Assembly (NCBI GenBank): GCA_013322215.1
Contig: JAAMEZ010000058.1
Span: 930,001 to 994,000, forward strand
DNA length: 64,000 bases
Reading direction: 5' to 3'
From: Martinezella rhizogenes
Lineage (GTDB): Bacteria > Pseudomonadota > Alphaproteobacteria > Rhizobiales > Rhizobiaceae
This document shows, in pieces, positions 41,798-50,990 of the stretch. A program made the position numbers and the translations under genes. The notes beneath the pieces are model-generated. The model was not told the DNA's origin. It saw only the letters and a list, made by a program, of their open reading frames with translations, and ran no database searches. The first letter of the stretch is position 1, and each line of letters starts with the position of its first letter.

Positions 41798-41807
41798 TTA
41801 TAGATAA
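41798..41807. promoter_or_regulatory. BioR box upstream of bioY
   Basis: TTATAGATAA, the known alphaproteobacterial BioR operator, sits in an 18-bp palindrome AAAATTATAGATAATTTT starting at 41794. It is 18-27 bp upstream of the bioY ATG, in the place to block transcription. Confidence 0.88.
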
Positions 41808-42030
41808 TTTTTGAGTCTCATCTATTTTATGAGAGAGATCGCGAAATCAGGCAAGTGGCAAGCGCCCGATATTTCGACCAAGCGCAAAACTCCATTGAAA
41901 AATAAGCGCAATAAAAACCCGGGAAACGCTGCGAATTGCAGCGGGGTGCTGATCGCGGCGCGACGGTTCCTGAGCGAAAAGCCCGTCAAAGAGCGCAGCC
42001 CTTAGGCGCGCTCAACCATTCACCTCAAAA

Positions 42031-42040
42031 TTATCTATAA
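42031..42040. promoter_or_regulatory. second BioR box, just after the regulator gene
   Basis: TTATCTATAA is the reverse complement of the bioY box, with the same flanks (AAAATTAT..ATAATTTT). It lies 4 bp after the stop of the GntR gene and about 250 bp before bioY, so it is distal to bioY or within the regulator's 3' end. Confidence 0.85.
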
Positions 42041-42043
42041 TTT

Positions 42044-42712
42044 TTAGCCGACAATTGCGAAGGCGTCGCGGGTCGATCCCGAAGGCGTGCGCACCGGCGC
42101 GCGGCCGATCCATTGCACATGCTTCTGCAGGATCGCGGCGGCCTCTTCGGCGCGCCCCTGGCGCAGCGCCGCCAGGATGGCACGATGGTCATGATCCGTG
42201 CGCTTCTCCCAACCGGATTGCCAGGCAGAGAAGAGAAAACGGGCGCTTGCGGCATGCAGGTCGTCAATCGCGGCGAGCAACCGCGCCATGCCGCAAGGCG
42301 CCAGGATCAGGCGGTGGAAGCGCCGATTCGCCTCCTCCCAGGCATGAACGTCGCCGGCAGCATCGCCATCGCGCGTCGCCTGTTCGGCCTCGTCCAGAAT
42401 GGCTGAGGTCAGATGCGGAGCCGCGTGCTTGAGTGCGAGCCCCTCGAGGGCTGCGCGCATTTCCGCGACCTCGCGGACTTCCTTGAGATCGAAGGAGGCA
42501 ACGCGAACGCCGCGGCGCGGCAGGCTGATTGCCAGCCCCTGCGCTTCCAGCCGCCGGAACGCCTCACGCACGGGCACATGACTGGTACCGAACTCCTCGG
42601 CAATGTGATCCTGCCGCAGACGCGCATCGGGCGCGATCTCGCCGCGGATGATGCGGTCGGCAAGCACCCGGCTGATGCGGCTGGCAATGGTGTCGTCGCG
42701 CTCCTTGGCCAT
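42044..42712 (-). CDS. bioR: GntR-family biotin regulator BioR
   Basis: A 222-residue FadR-type regulator. The winged HTH covers residues 1-75 (LADRIIRGEIAPDARLRQDHIAEEFGTSHVPVREAFRRLEAQGLA). The C-terminal FCD domain follows (AALEGLALKHAAPHL, EANRRFHRLILAPCGM). Two BioR boxes lie between it and bioY, which makes BioR the best reading. In known systems BioR represses biotin genes. No box is seen upstream of its own start, so self-control is not obvious. Confidence 0.85.
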   Translation of the reverse strand: MAKERDDTIASRISRVLADRIIRGEIAPDARLRQDHIAEEFGTSHVPVREAFRRLEAQGLAISLPRRGVRVASFDLKEVREVAEMRAALEGLALKHAAPHLTSAILDEAEQATRDGDAAGDVHAWEEANRRFHRLILAPCGMARLLAAIDDLHAASARFLFSAWQSGWEKRTDHDHRAILAALRQGRAEEAAAILQKHVQWIGRAPVRTPSGSTRDAFAIVG

Positions 42713-42955
42713 AGCCGATCCTTAAAGGCGGCCCTATCCGATGTCGAGGCCCGATGGCGAGCGACAAGCAACGGTCATCACCTCTTTTGCGTATTTCGAC
42801 CCTTTCGCTCACTGCAGCGCAGCCATGCCTGCCAATTGGTTGAGCTTTGTCGACATATCGTGTAAAGCCCGGCGGTCATTTTTCAGAGCATGTCCCGAAA
42901 CACCAATGGTTTCCTGGAGCGTGCCGAACCCAGCCACATCAAAGGCAGTAATTTC

Positions 42956-43648
42956 ATGAGCAATGGCTTCGACCTCATCATCTTCGACTGCGACGGCGTT
43001 CTGGTCGATTCGGAAATCATCGCGGCCGAAGTCGAATCGAAGCTGCTGACCGATGCTGGCTACCCGATCAGCACCGAGGAAATGGGTGAGCGCTTCGCCG
43101 GCATGACCTGGCGCAACATCCTGTTCGAAGTCGAGCGCGAGGCAAGCATTCCGCTTTCCGCATCGCTGCTCGACAAATCCGAGAAGCTGCTTGACCTGAA
43201 GCTTGCCAGTGATGTTCAGGCTATCCCGGGCGTGCCGCAGGCGCTGTCGCGGCTGCCGATGCCGCGCTGCATCTGCTCGAATTCCAGCGCCACCCGTCTC
43301 GAGATGATGCTGACGAAGGTCGGTTACATCAAGCTGTTCGCGCCGCATATCTACTCCGCCAAGGATCTCGGCGCCGACCGCGTGAAGCCGAAACCGGACA
43401 TCTTCCTGCATGGCGCCAAGCAGATGAATGTCAGCCCGGCGAACACGATCGTCGTCGAGGATTCGGTTCACGGCGTCCAGGCGGCGCGGGCTGCCGGCAT
43501 GCGCGTCATCGGCTTCACCGGCGCATCGCACAGCTATCCCTCGCATGCCGACAGGCTGACCGATGCCGGTGCCGAAACCGTCGTTAGCCGCATGGCCGAC
43601 CTGCCTGGCGTCGTCATGGCACTCGCCGAATGGGATGGCGTCCTCTAG
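42956..43648 (+). CDS. HAD-family phosphatase, beta-phosphoglucomutase-like
   Basis: A 230-residue HAD hydrolase. Motif I is IIFDCDGVLVDSE (two Asp), motif II CSNSSATR, motif III/IV KPKPDIFLHGAK and VVEDSVHGVQAARAAG. The cap segment between motifs I and II is the class-I type, as in sugar-phosphate phosphatases. The ATG at 42956 follows AAAGGCAG. It ends in a strong terminator shared with the opposite lipoprotein gene. Confidence 0.9.
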   Translation: MSNGFDLIIFDCDGVLVDSEIIAAEVESKLLTDAGYPISTEEMGERFAGMTWRNILFEVEREASIPLSASLLDKSEKLLDLKLASDVQAIPGVPQALSRLPMPRCICSNSSATRLEMMLTKVGYIKLFAPHIYSAKDLGADRVKPKPDIFLHGAKQMNVSPANTIVVEDSVHGVQAARAAGMRVIGFTGASHSYPSHADRLTDAGAETVVSRMADLPGVVMALAEWDGVL

Positions 43649-43667
43649 GACGGATTGAACACAGACC

Positions 43668-43707
43668 AAAAGAAAAGGCCCCGCCAATCGGCGGGGCCTT
43701 TTCTTTT
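43668..43707. terminator. bidirectional terminator
   Basis: Bases 43668-43685 and 43690-43707 form an 18-bp perfect stem with an AATC loop. It has A-rich and T-rich ends on both sides, so it can end transcription from either direction. It lies between the HAD gene and the leftward lipoprotein. Confidence 0.93.
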
Positions 43708-43758
43708 CAGCTCATCGCAGACGCCTGCGCCGCTTGGGCACAGGCCGCAATCAAACGT

Positions 43759-44379
43759 TTAGTGACGCTTCTTGCGTACCGGCTTCGCACCCTTCACAGG
43801 CTTCTGCGGACCTTGATCGAAGCCGATCTGGACGATGGTGAAGCCGCCGGAGCCGCCGGCAACCTGGATATCGTCATCGGTGAAGAGGAACTGCGCCGTG
43901 GTCTCGCCCGGCGGGATTTCCGCCGTGTACATAATGGTTTTGCTATAGAGCGCATTGTCGTTGTCCATGACGGCAACATGGATCGGCAGGGTCACCTTGC
44001 CGGCGCTGCCCATCGGCCCGGCAACCAGGCGTCCCTGCGCCACGACGTGAATGCCGAGGCTGGTGCCGTCGGACGTGCACTGGCGGGTCGCCTGTGCCAG
44101 TGAGGCCTGATACATCAACTGGTTGGCATCGTCCTTGGCGCCCTTGGCGTAGGTGCGATAGACCGAATCCTCATCGCGGATGACAGCCTGCGGGCATTTA
44201 CCGGCGACATAGGTCTGACCGCCCGTGGGCGTGGCAGTCGTGGCTCCGGTTTGCGGCGCGACGGTTACGTCCGTTGCCGGCTGTTTTTCATTGTTGCCGC
44301 CGATACCGAGAGTGCTGCAGCTCGTCAGCAATGCCAGAAGCGAGGCGGAGAAAAGACGACGCGAAACCTTGCCAAACAC
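43759..44379 (-). CDS. lipoprotein (206 aa)
   Basis: A 206-residue predicted lipoprotein. The signal is MFGKVSRRLFSASLLALLTSCS, with lipobox LTSC. The mature part begins with a Thr/Ala/Pro-rich linker (about residues 33-55), then a beta-rich domain with VAVMDNDNALYSKTIMYTAEIPPGETTAQFLF. The C-terminus is basic (KPVKGAKPVRKKRH). I do not recognise a named family. Alone in a leftward unit. Confidence 0.75.
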   Translation of the reverse strand: MFGKVSRRLFSASLLALLTSCSTLGIGGNNEKQPATDVTVAPQTGATTATPTGGQTYVAGKCPQAVIRDEDSVYRTYAKGAKDDANQLMYQASLAQATRQCTSDGTSLGIHVVAQGRLVAGPMGSAGKVTLPIHVAVMDNDNALYSKTIMYTAEIPPGETTAQFLFTDDDIQVAGGSGGFTIVQIGFDQGPQKPVKGAKPVRKKRH

Positions 44380-44692
44380 TATAATTCCACCCTCTCCATA
44401 TATTTCACATTATCGGCCCGCAGCCTGTCAAACGGGCCTTTTATGACACTTGGCGATGGTCTATACCAGCGACGCAGCGAAAAATCGATTGGGTAGACAC
44501 CGTTTTGGCTCACTTTTCGAGATCGACAGATTGCCACAAACGGCCTCCGCCCGGCGCTGATCCCACGCGCCTTGCGCAAACGCGAAAACCACGCGGCTGA
44601 TCCGACGCAAAAAGACAGGCCGCCGTCGTTTCGTTCCACTACCCTCTCAATCGATCACTCAGGCAATTTTGCGACCAAAGGAATTCTAGACC
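44380..44692. other. intergenic between divergent lipoprotein and thrC
   Basis: Holds the two promoters. A GGCCCG (44415-44420) / CGGGCC (44433-44438) stem followed by TTTT lies near the lipoprotein start and may be a weak terminator for nothing visible. No ORF with a ribosome site. Confidence 0.4.
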
Positions 44693-46090
44693 GTGGACTA
44701 TATTTCAACGCGGGGAGAAGCCCCTGCCCTTGGCTTCTGCGACGCCCTCCTGGCCGGCCTTGCTCGTGATGGCGGGCTCTATGTTCCCCGTGAATGGCCT
44801 GTCCTGACGAAAAAGGAAATCCGTGGCTTTCGCGGCAAGAGCTATCAGGATGTCGCCTTCGCTGTGCTTTCGCCCTTCACCAATGGCGAGATCCCGGCCG
44901 ATGTCTTCCGCGGCATGATCGACGATGCCTATGCCACCTTCCGGCACCCCGCAGTGGCGCCGCTGGTGCAGACCGGGCCGAACAGCTTCGTCATGGAGCT
45001 TTTCCACGGCACGACGCTCGCCTTCAAGGATGTCGCCATGCAGCTGCTGGCGCGGCTGATGGACTATGCGCTGGAAAAGCGCGGACAACGGGCCACCATC
45101 GTCGGCGCGACCTCCGGCGACACCGGCGGCGCGGCGATCGACGCCTTTGCCGGCCGCGAGCGCACCGATATCTTCATTCTCTTCCCGCATGGAAAAGTCT
45201 CGCCGGTGCAGCAGCGGCAGATGACGACTTCGACGGCGGCGAACGTGCACGCGCTGGCGGTCAAGGGTAATTTCGACGATTGCCAGAACCTCGTCAAAGC
45301 CATGTTCAACGACGCTGCCTTCCGCGACAAGGTCAAGCTTTCCGGCGTCAATTCGATCAACTGGGCGCGAATCATGGCGCAGGTGGTCTATTATTTCACC
45401 ACTGCCGTCGCGCTCGGTGGTCCGGACCGGAAGATTTCCTTCACGGTGCCAACGGGCAATTTCGGCGATATTTTCGCCGGCTACGTCGCCAAGCGCATGG
45501 GCCTGCCGATCGAGCGGCTCATCATCGCCACCAACGAGAACGATATCCTCGCACGCATGCTGAAGACCGGCCGCTATGAGATGCGCTCGGTCAAGGCCAC
45601 GACCTCGCCGTCGATGGATATCCAGATCTCCTCCAACTTCGAGCGGCTGCTGTTCGAGGCCAATGGCCGCGATGCCTCCAAGGTGCGCGCCGCAATGGAA
45701 AGCCTGAAGCAGTCGAACGGATTTTCGATCAGCGAGGAGGCCCTGAAGCTCATCAAGAAGGACTTCCGCGCCGGCCGTGCCAGCGAAAAGCAGGTAGCCG
45801 AAACCATCCGCAAAACCCTTGCCGATACGGGCTATCTGCTCGACCCGCATACGGCGATCGGCGTTTTCATTGCTGGAAAGAACGAGCGTCCGACGAGCCC
45901 GATGGTGACGCTTGCGACCGCCCACCCGGCAAAATTCCCCGCCGCAGTAAAATCCGCATCCGGTATTGACCCGGCGCTTCCGACGTGGCTTGCTGGTCTG
46001 ATGACCAGGGAGGAGCGTTTCGACATTCTCGATCCGGAACTTAAAGCCGTTGAAAGCTTTATCGGCAAGCATACCCGGACCGGCGAATAA
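44693..46090 (+). CDS. thrC: threonine synthase
   Basis: A 465-residue PLP enzyme making threonine from O-phosphohomoserine. The PLP lysine is probably Lys112 in FHGTTLAFKDVAMQLL. The phosphate-binding loop is GATSGDTGGAAIDAF, and the glycine-rich region NFGDIFAGY is near 255. The start is GTG at 44693 behind AAAGGAATT. It is of the longer Gram-negative type. A separate thrB lies at 61849. The M16 peptidase follows 20 bp downstream. Confidence 0.95.
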   Translation: MDYISTRGEAPALGFCDALLAGLARDGGLYVPREWPVLTKKEIRGFRGKSYQDVAFAVLSPFTNGEIPADVFRGMIDDAYATFRHPAVAPLVQTGPNSFVMELFHGTTLAFKDVAMQLLARLMDYALEKRGQRATIVGATSGDTGGAAIDAFAGRERTDIFILFPHGKVSPVQQRQMTTSTAANVHALAVKGNFDDCQNLVKAMFNDAAFRDKVKLSGVNSINWARIMAQVVYYFTTAVALGGPDRKISFTVPTGNFGDIFAGYVAKRMGLPIERLIIATNENDILARMLKTGRYEMRSVKATTSPSMDIQISSNFERLLFEANGRDASKVRAAMESLKQSNGFSISEEALKLIKKDFRAGRASEKQVAETIRKTLADTGYLLDPHTAIGVFIAGKNERPTSPMVTLATAHPAKFPAAVKSASGIDPALPTWLAGLMTREERFDILDPELKAVESFIGKHTRTGE

Positions 46091-46110
46091 CAGACGCGGA
46101 AAGACAGGCG

Positions 46111-47409
46111 ATGACAGTGGAGTGCACCCGGCTAGCGTCCGGGCTGACAGTAGCGACCCAATCGATGCCACACCTCGAAAGCGTGGCACTCGGCGTTTGG
46201 ATCAAGTCGGGTTCGCGTAACGAAACCGAGGCAGAACACGGTATCGCGCATCTGCTCGAGCATATGGCGTTCAAGGGTACAGCGCGGCGCTCGGCCCGGC
46301 AGATCGCCGAGGAAATCGAGAATGTCGGCGGCGAAGTCAACGCAGCCACTTCGACCGAAACCACCTCCTATTATGCCCGTGTGCTGAAGGACCACGTGCC
46401 GCTCGCCGTCGATATCCTGGCCGATATCCTGACGGAATCCGCCTTCGACGACGAAGAGCTGGCGCGCGAAAAGCAGGTTATCCTGCAGGAAATCAATGCC
46501 GCGAACGACACGCCCGACGATGTTGTCTTCGACAAGTTTTCCGAAGTCGCCTATCGCGGCCAGACGCTCGGCCGCGCCATTCTCGGCACGCCGGAAACCG
46601 TTCTCTCCTTCTCGCCGGAACAGATCCGCCATTATCTCAGCCGCAACTATACGACCGACCGCATGTTCGTCGTGGCGGCCGGTGCAGTCGATCATGAAAG
46701 CTTCGTGCGGCAGGTCGAGGAGCGCTTCTCCAGCCTGCCGACCAAACCGTCCGCTCCGCCCGTTATCGAGCCTGCCCGCTACATCGGCGGCAACATTCGC
46801 GAAACGCGCGACCTGATGGACGCGCAGATCCTGCTCGGCTTCGAAGGCCGCGCCTATCACACCCGCGATTTCTACTGCTCGCAGATTCTCGCCAACATCC
46901 TCGGCGGTGGCATGTCCTCGCGCCTGTTCCAGGAAGTGCGCGAGTTCCGCGGCCTCTGTTATTCGGTTTACGCTTTCCATTGGGGCTTCTCCGACACCGG
47001 CATTTTCGGCATCCATGCCGCAACCGGTGGCGAGAACCTGCCGGAGCTGCTGCCCGTCATCGTCGACGAGTTGCACAAGTCGTCGCATGACATCCAGCAG
47101 CAGGAGATCGAGCGCGCCCGGGCACAGATTCGCGCACAGCTGCTGATGGGTCAGGAAAGCCCGGCTGCTCGCGCCGGACAGGTCGCGCGTCAGATGATGC
47201 TTTATGGCCGCCCCATTCCGAACCAGGAGATGCTGGAGCGCCTGGAAGGCATCACGATCGAGCGCCTGACGGATCTTGCCGGCCGGCTGTTCTTCGATAC
47301 AGTACCGACGCTTTCGGCGATCGGGCCGCTGGAGCAGCTCGCGCCGATGGAAGACATCGTCACCTCGCTGTCGTCGCCGGCACCTGCTTCCAAAAGCGCA
47401 AGCGGCTAA
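46111..47409 (+). CDS. M16-family zinc metallopeptidase
   Basis: A 432-residue processing-peptidase-like protein. The inverted zinc motif HLLEH is at residues 47-51 (His47, Glu50, His51), with a further acidic ligand in the ENVGGEVNAATSTE region. Two M16 domains are present. This is the smaller alphaproteobacterial single-chain form, related to mitochondrial MPP-beta. It lies between thrC and a GNAT gene, an order common in rhizobia. Substrate unknown. Confidence 0.93.
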   Translation: MTVECTRLASGLTVATQSMPHLESVALGVWIKSGSRNETEAEHGIAHLLEHMAFKGTARRSARQIAEEIENVGGEVNAATSTETTSYYARVLKDHVPLAVDILADILTESAFDDEELAREKQVILQEINAANDTPDDVVFDKFSEVAYRGQTLGRAILGTPETVLSFSPEQIRHYLSRNYTTDRMFVVAAGAVDHESFVRQVEERFSSLPTKPSAPPVIEPARYIGGNIRETRDLMDAQILLGFEGRAYHTRDFYCSQILANILGGGMSSRLFQEVREFRGLCYSVYAFHWGFSDTGIFGIHAATGGENLPELLPVIVDELHKSSHDIQQQEIERARAQIRAQLLMGQESPAARAGQVARQMMLYGRPIPNQEMLERLEGITIERLTDLAGRLFFDTVPTLSAIGPLEQLAPMEDIVTSLSSPAPASKSASG

Positions 47410-47459
47410 GGGCACGCCGCGGGCCTATGGGTTCAATTCTCGGGGGAGTGCTTGGCGGC

Positions 47460-48074
47460 ATGCAAAAATCTGTCTTTCGGTTTCTCTCACGTCATCCGGA
47501 CGCGGTTGAACTCGAAAACGACACATATTTGCTGCGCCTGCCGCGCTATTCCGATTTCAATCAGTGGCACAAGCTTCGGGCGGAGAGCCGCCGTTTTCTT
47601 GAACCATGGGAACCGACCTGGCGGCATGATGAGCTGACAGAAGGCGCCTATCGGGCGCGCATCATTCGCGGAAAACAGGAATACAGCTCCGGCCAGGCCA
47701 TACCGCTCTTCATTTTTCTCAGGGAAAACATGACGCTGGTTGGCGGCATCACGATCGGCTATATTCGCCGAGGTGCTGCACAAAGCTGCATGATCGGATA
47801 TTGGATGGGCGAACGCTATTCCGGTCAAGGCCACATGTTCGCCGCACTTCAGTTGGTTATACCCTATATCTTTTCCGGACTTGAGTTGCACCGAATTGAA
47901 GCAGCCTGTATTCCGGATAACGAGCGTAGCATGCGGCTTTTGGAAAAAGCCGGTTTCCAGCGGGAAGGTCATTTGCGCGGTTATCTTAAAATCAACGGTC
48001 AGTGGCGCGACCATGTGATGTTTTCAAGGTTGGCATCAGATACCAACCTGAACCGAAGCTTAGACCAGCGATGA
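47460..48074 (+). CDS. GNAT-family N-acetyltransferase, RimJ-like
   Basis: A 204-residue acetyltransferase (from 47460, MQKSVFRFLSR; 47427 is an alternative). The acetyl-CoA core is IGYWMGERYSGQGHMFAALQLVIPYIF with the GxGxM pattern in place of the usual RxxGxG/A. The end reads HRIEAACIPDNERSMRLLEKAGFQREGHLRGYL, the RimJ/L type that modifies ribosomal protein N-termini or other peptides. Its stop overlaps the next gene (ATGA at 48071). Confidence 0.88.
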   Translation: MQKSVFRFLSRHPDAVELENDTYLLRLPRYSDFNQWHKLRAESRRFLEPWEPTWRHDELTEGAYRARIIRGKQEYSSGQAIPLFIFLRENMTLVGGITIGYIRRGAAQSCMIGYWMGERYSGQGHMFAALQLVIPYIFSGLELHRIEAACIPDNERSMRLLEKAGFQREGHLRGYLKINGQWRDHVMFSRLASDTNLNRSLDQR

Positions 48075-50983
48075 TCGCCGGATTCATGCAGACGTGGCCG
48101 ATGACCCGGCGGCTATCCGCGCTGATCGCAACGCTCACGGCCACCATGATGCTGTTGATCGCCGGAATGGCGCACGCAGCCGAGCCCGTGAAGATTTCGC
48201 GCGACGATACCGCGCTCGACCTGACGGCGACGACGGAAATCTACACCAATCAGGGCGAGGCCTTTCAGGTTTCGACCGCCGCCGGCGCGGATGGCATCCG
48301 CCGCCGCATCGAGGTTCGCTCTTCCTCTCCGAACCATCAGGGTGACTGGGCGGTTTTCGCGCTCGCCAACGTCTCCGAGGAACAGCTGGAGCGCGTCATC
48401 GTCGCCCCGCATTTCCGCCTGGTGAATTCGAAGGTCTTCTGGCCCGATCTTGGCTCGCAGCGCATCGTCGCGATCACGCCGAGCGAAGGTTTCGCGCTCG
48501 ATCGTCAGCCGAGCGACGAGGCAGACGTCTTCCGCATCACGCTGAATCCCGGCGCCGTCGTCACCTTCGTTGCCGAGCTTTCGTCACCGAACCTGCCGCA
48601 GCTCTATCTCTGGGAACCCAACGCCTACAAGGATACGGTCAACGCCTTCACGCTCTATCGCGGCATCGTGCTTGGCATTGCCGGTCTGCTGGCGGTGTTC
48701 CTGACGATCCTTTTCGTGGTCAAGGGCACCTCGATGCTGCCGGCGACGGCGGCACTCGCCTGGGCGGTGCTCGGCTATATCTGCGTCGATTTCGGCTTCC
48801 TCGGCAAGCTCATCAGCATAACCTCAAGCGATCAGCGAGTATGGCGCGCCTGTGCGGAGGTGGCGCTCGCGTCGAGTTTGGTGATCTTCCTGTTCACCTA
48901 TCTCAACCTCAATCGCTGGCATGCCCATCTCGGCTATGTCACGCTTGCCTGGGTGCTCGGCCTGGCGCTGCTCTTCGGCGTGGCGATCTACGATCCGTCG
49001 ATCGCGGCTGGCATTGCGCGACTGTCGCTGGCGCTGACGGCCACAGCGGGCCTGCTGCTCATCATCTATCTCGGCTTCAGCCGGTATGACCGTGCCATCC
49101 TGCTCGTGCCCGCCTGGGCGCTGATCCTCGTCTGGCTGTTCGGGGCCTGGATGACGGTCATGGGCAAGCTCGACAACGACATCATCCAGCCGGCGCTCGG
49201 CGGCGGCCTCGTGCTCATCGTCCTGTTGATCGGCTTCACGGTCATGCAGCACGCCTTTGCCGGCGGCGCCTTCCAGCAGGGGCTATTCTCGGATCTCGAA
49301 CGCCAATCCCTGGCGCTGACCGGTTCCGGCGACACCGTCTGGGACTGGGATGTGGCGCGCGACCGCGTGGTGACGACGCCCGATATCTCGATGAAGCTCG
49401 GCCTTTCGCCCGGCAGCATGCATGGGGCTGCTCGCAACTGGCTGCCGCGGCTGCATCCCGACGATCGTGACCGCTTCCGCGCAACGCTCGACGTGCTCCT
49501 GGAGCATCGGCGCGGCCGGCTGAACCATGAATTCCGCATTCGCGCGGAAGACGGCCATTTCCACTGGCTATCGATCCGTGCCCGGCCGGTGCTCGGCTCC
49601 AATGGCGAGATCATTCGCTGCGTCGGCACGATCGTTGACATCACCGAGCAGAAGAATTCGGTCGAACGGCTGCTGCACGACGCCGTCCATGACAATCTCA
49701 CCGGATTGCCGAACCGCCAGGTCTTTCTCGATCGCCTGCAGGCCGTTCTGACGCTGGCTTCCGACGGAAATCAATTGCGGCCGACGGTGATGGTCATCGA
49801 CATCGACCGCTACAAACTCGTCAACGATACGCTTGGCTTCGCGGCGGGTGACAATATTCTCATCGCGCTGACCCGGCGCCTTCGCCGCCTGATGAAGCCG
49901 CAGGATACGCTGGCGCGTCTTTCGGGCGACCAGTTCGGCCTTATCCTCGTCTCCGAGCGCGATCCCGCCAAAGTCGCGGACTTTGCCGATGCGATCAGCA
50001 AGGCGATCATGGTGCCGATCAATTTCGCCAACCGCGAGATCATTCTGACGGCTTCGGTCGGGCTGACGTCCTGGGTCGACCAGCAGGAAAATGCAGCTGG
50101 CATGCTGAGCGATGCGGAACTTGCCATGTACCGCGCCAAGCGTGCCGGCGGCAATCGCGTCGAGCCCTTCCAGCCGGCGTTCCGCAGCTTCGGCACCGAC
50201 AGGCTGCAACTCGAAACCGATCTGCGCCGCGCCGTCGAACGCAAGGAACTCTCGCTCGTCTATCAGCCCATCGTTCGGCTTGAGGATGCAGAGATTGCAG
50301 GCTTTGAGGCGCTGATGCGCTGGGAGCATCCAAAACGTGGCAATATTCCGCCATCGGAATTCATCCCGATTGCAGAGGCCTCCGACATCATCGGTCCACT
50401 CGGCATGTTTGCGCTGGAGCAGGCGACGAACGATCTGAAGGCATGGCAACGACAGACCGGCGACCTGCCGCTGTTCGTCTCCATCAATCTTTCCAGCGTG
50501 CAGTTGCTCAACAACGAGCTTTATGACGATATCCGCGCCCTGCTCGCCAAGACCCATTGCGACCCGGGCCGCATCAAGCTGGAGCTGACGGAATCGCAGG
50601 TGATGGAGAATCCGGAACAGGCACGCCTCGTACTCGACAAGCTGCGAGATGCCGGCATCGGCCTGGCGCTCGATGATTTCGGTACCGGCTATTCGTCGCT
50701 CGCCTATCTCACCCGCTTCCCCTTCGACACGATCAAGCTCGACAAGGCCATGGTCCGCGACGACAGCGACAAGAAGGCCGTTCTGCTGCGCTCGGTCATC
50801 TCCATGGCGCGCGAACTCAATATGCGCGTCGTCGCCGAGGGCATCGAGTCGGAAGAGGACGCCCTGGAGCTCGCCAAGATCGGCTGCAGCTACGGGCAAA
50901 GCTTCATCTTCGGGCCGCCGATGGGATCGGATTCGGTGATACGTCTGCTGAAGGAACGCTTTCCGCTGACGAAGCGCGCCTGA
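48071..50983 (+). CDS. PAS-GGDEF-EAL membrane protein with degenerate GGDEF
   Basis: A 970-residue cyclic-di-GMP protein. A signal peptide is followed by a periplasmic domain, then about seven membrane helices (roughly residues 205-400) and a PAS domain (about 415-530). The GGDEF motif is SGDQF near residue 617 and looks inactive as a cyclase. The EAL domain (about 725-965) has the key motifs: FEALMRWEHP near 743, SINLSS, ELTESQ, DDFGTGYSSLAYL near 866, and IKLDK. The likely net activity is c-di-GMP degradation. It starts with ATGA on the GNAT stop. Confidence 0.9.
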   Translation: MIAGFMQTWPMTRRLSALIATLTATMMLLIAGMAHAAEPVKISRDDTALDLTATTEIYTNQGEAFQVSTAAGADGIRRRIEVRSSSPNHQGDWAVFALANVSEEQLERVIVAPHFRLVNSKVFWPDLGSQRIVAITPSEGFALDRQPSDEADVFRITLNPGAVVTFVAELSSPNLPQLYLWEPNAYKDTVNAFTLYRGIVLGIAGLLAVFLTILFVVKGTSMLPATAALAWAVLGYICVDFGFLGKLISITSSDQRVWRACAEVALASSLVIFLFTYLNLNRWHAHLGYVTLAWVLGLALLFGVAIYDPSIAAGIARLSLALTATAGLLLIIYLGFSRYDRAILLVPAWALILVWLFGAWMTVMGKLDNDIIQPALGGGLVLIVLLIGFTVMQHAFAGGAFQQGLFSDLERQSLALTGSGDTVWDWDVARDRVVTTPDISMKLGLSPGSMHGAARNWLPRLHPDDRDRFRATLDVLLEHRRGRLNHEFRIRAEDGHFHWLSIRARPVLGSNGEIIRCVGTIVDITEQKNSVERLLHDAVHDNLTGLPNRQVFLDRLQAVLTLASDGNQLRPTVMVIDIDRYKLVNDTLGFAAGDNILIALTRRLRRLMKPQDTLARLSGDQFGLILVSERDPAKVADFADAISKAIMVPINFANREIILTASVGLTSWVDQQENAAGMLSDAELAMYRAKRAGGNRVEPFQPAFRSFGTDRLQLETDLRRAVERKELSLVYQPIVRLEDAEIAGFEALMRWEHPKRGNIPPSEFIPIAEASDIIGPLGMFALEQATNDLKAWQRQTGDLPLFVSINLSSVQLLNNELYDDIRALLAKTHCDPGRIKLELTESQVMENPEQARLVLDKLRDAGIGLALDDFGTGYSSLAYLTRFPFDTIKLDKAMVRDDSDKKAVLLRSVISMARELNMRVVAEGIESEEDALELAKIGCSYGQSFIFGPPMGSDSVIRLLKERFPLTKRA

Positions 50984-50990
50984 GTTCCGA

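Noticed and set aside
41811..42005. 64-codon frame between the two BioR boxes
   Set aside because: TTG start with no ribosome site, AT-rich leader sequence, and no motif; most likely untranslated.
44415..44442. Intrinsic terminator near the lipoprotein start
   Set aside because: The T-run follows in the plus direction, where no gene is left to terminate; the stem is only 6 bp with a 12-base loop.
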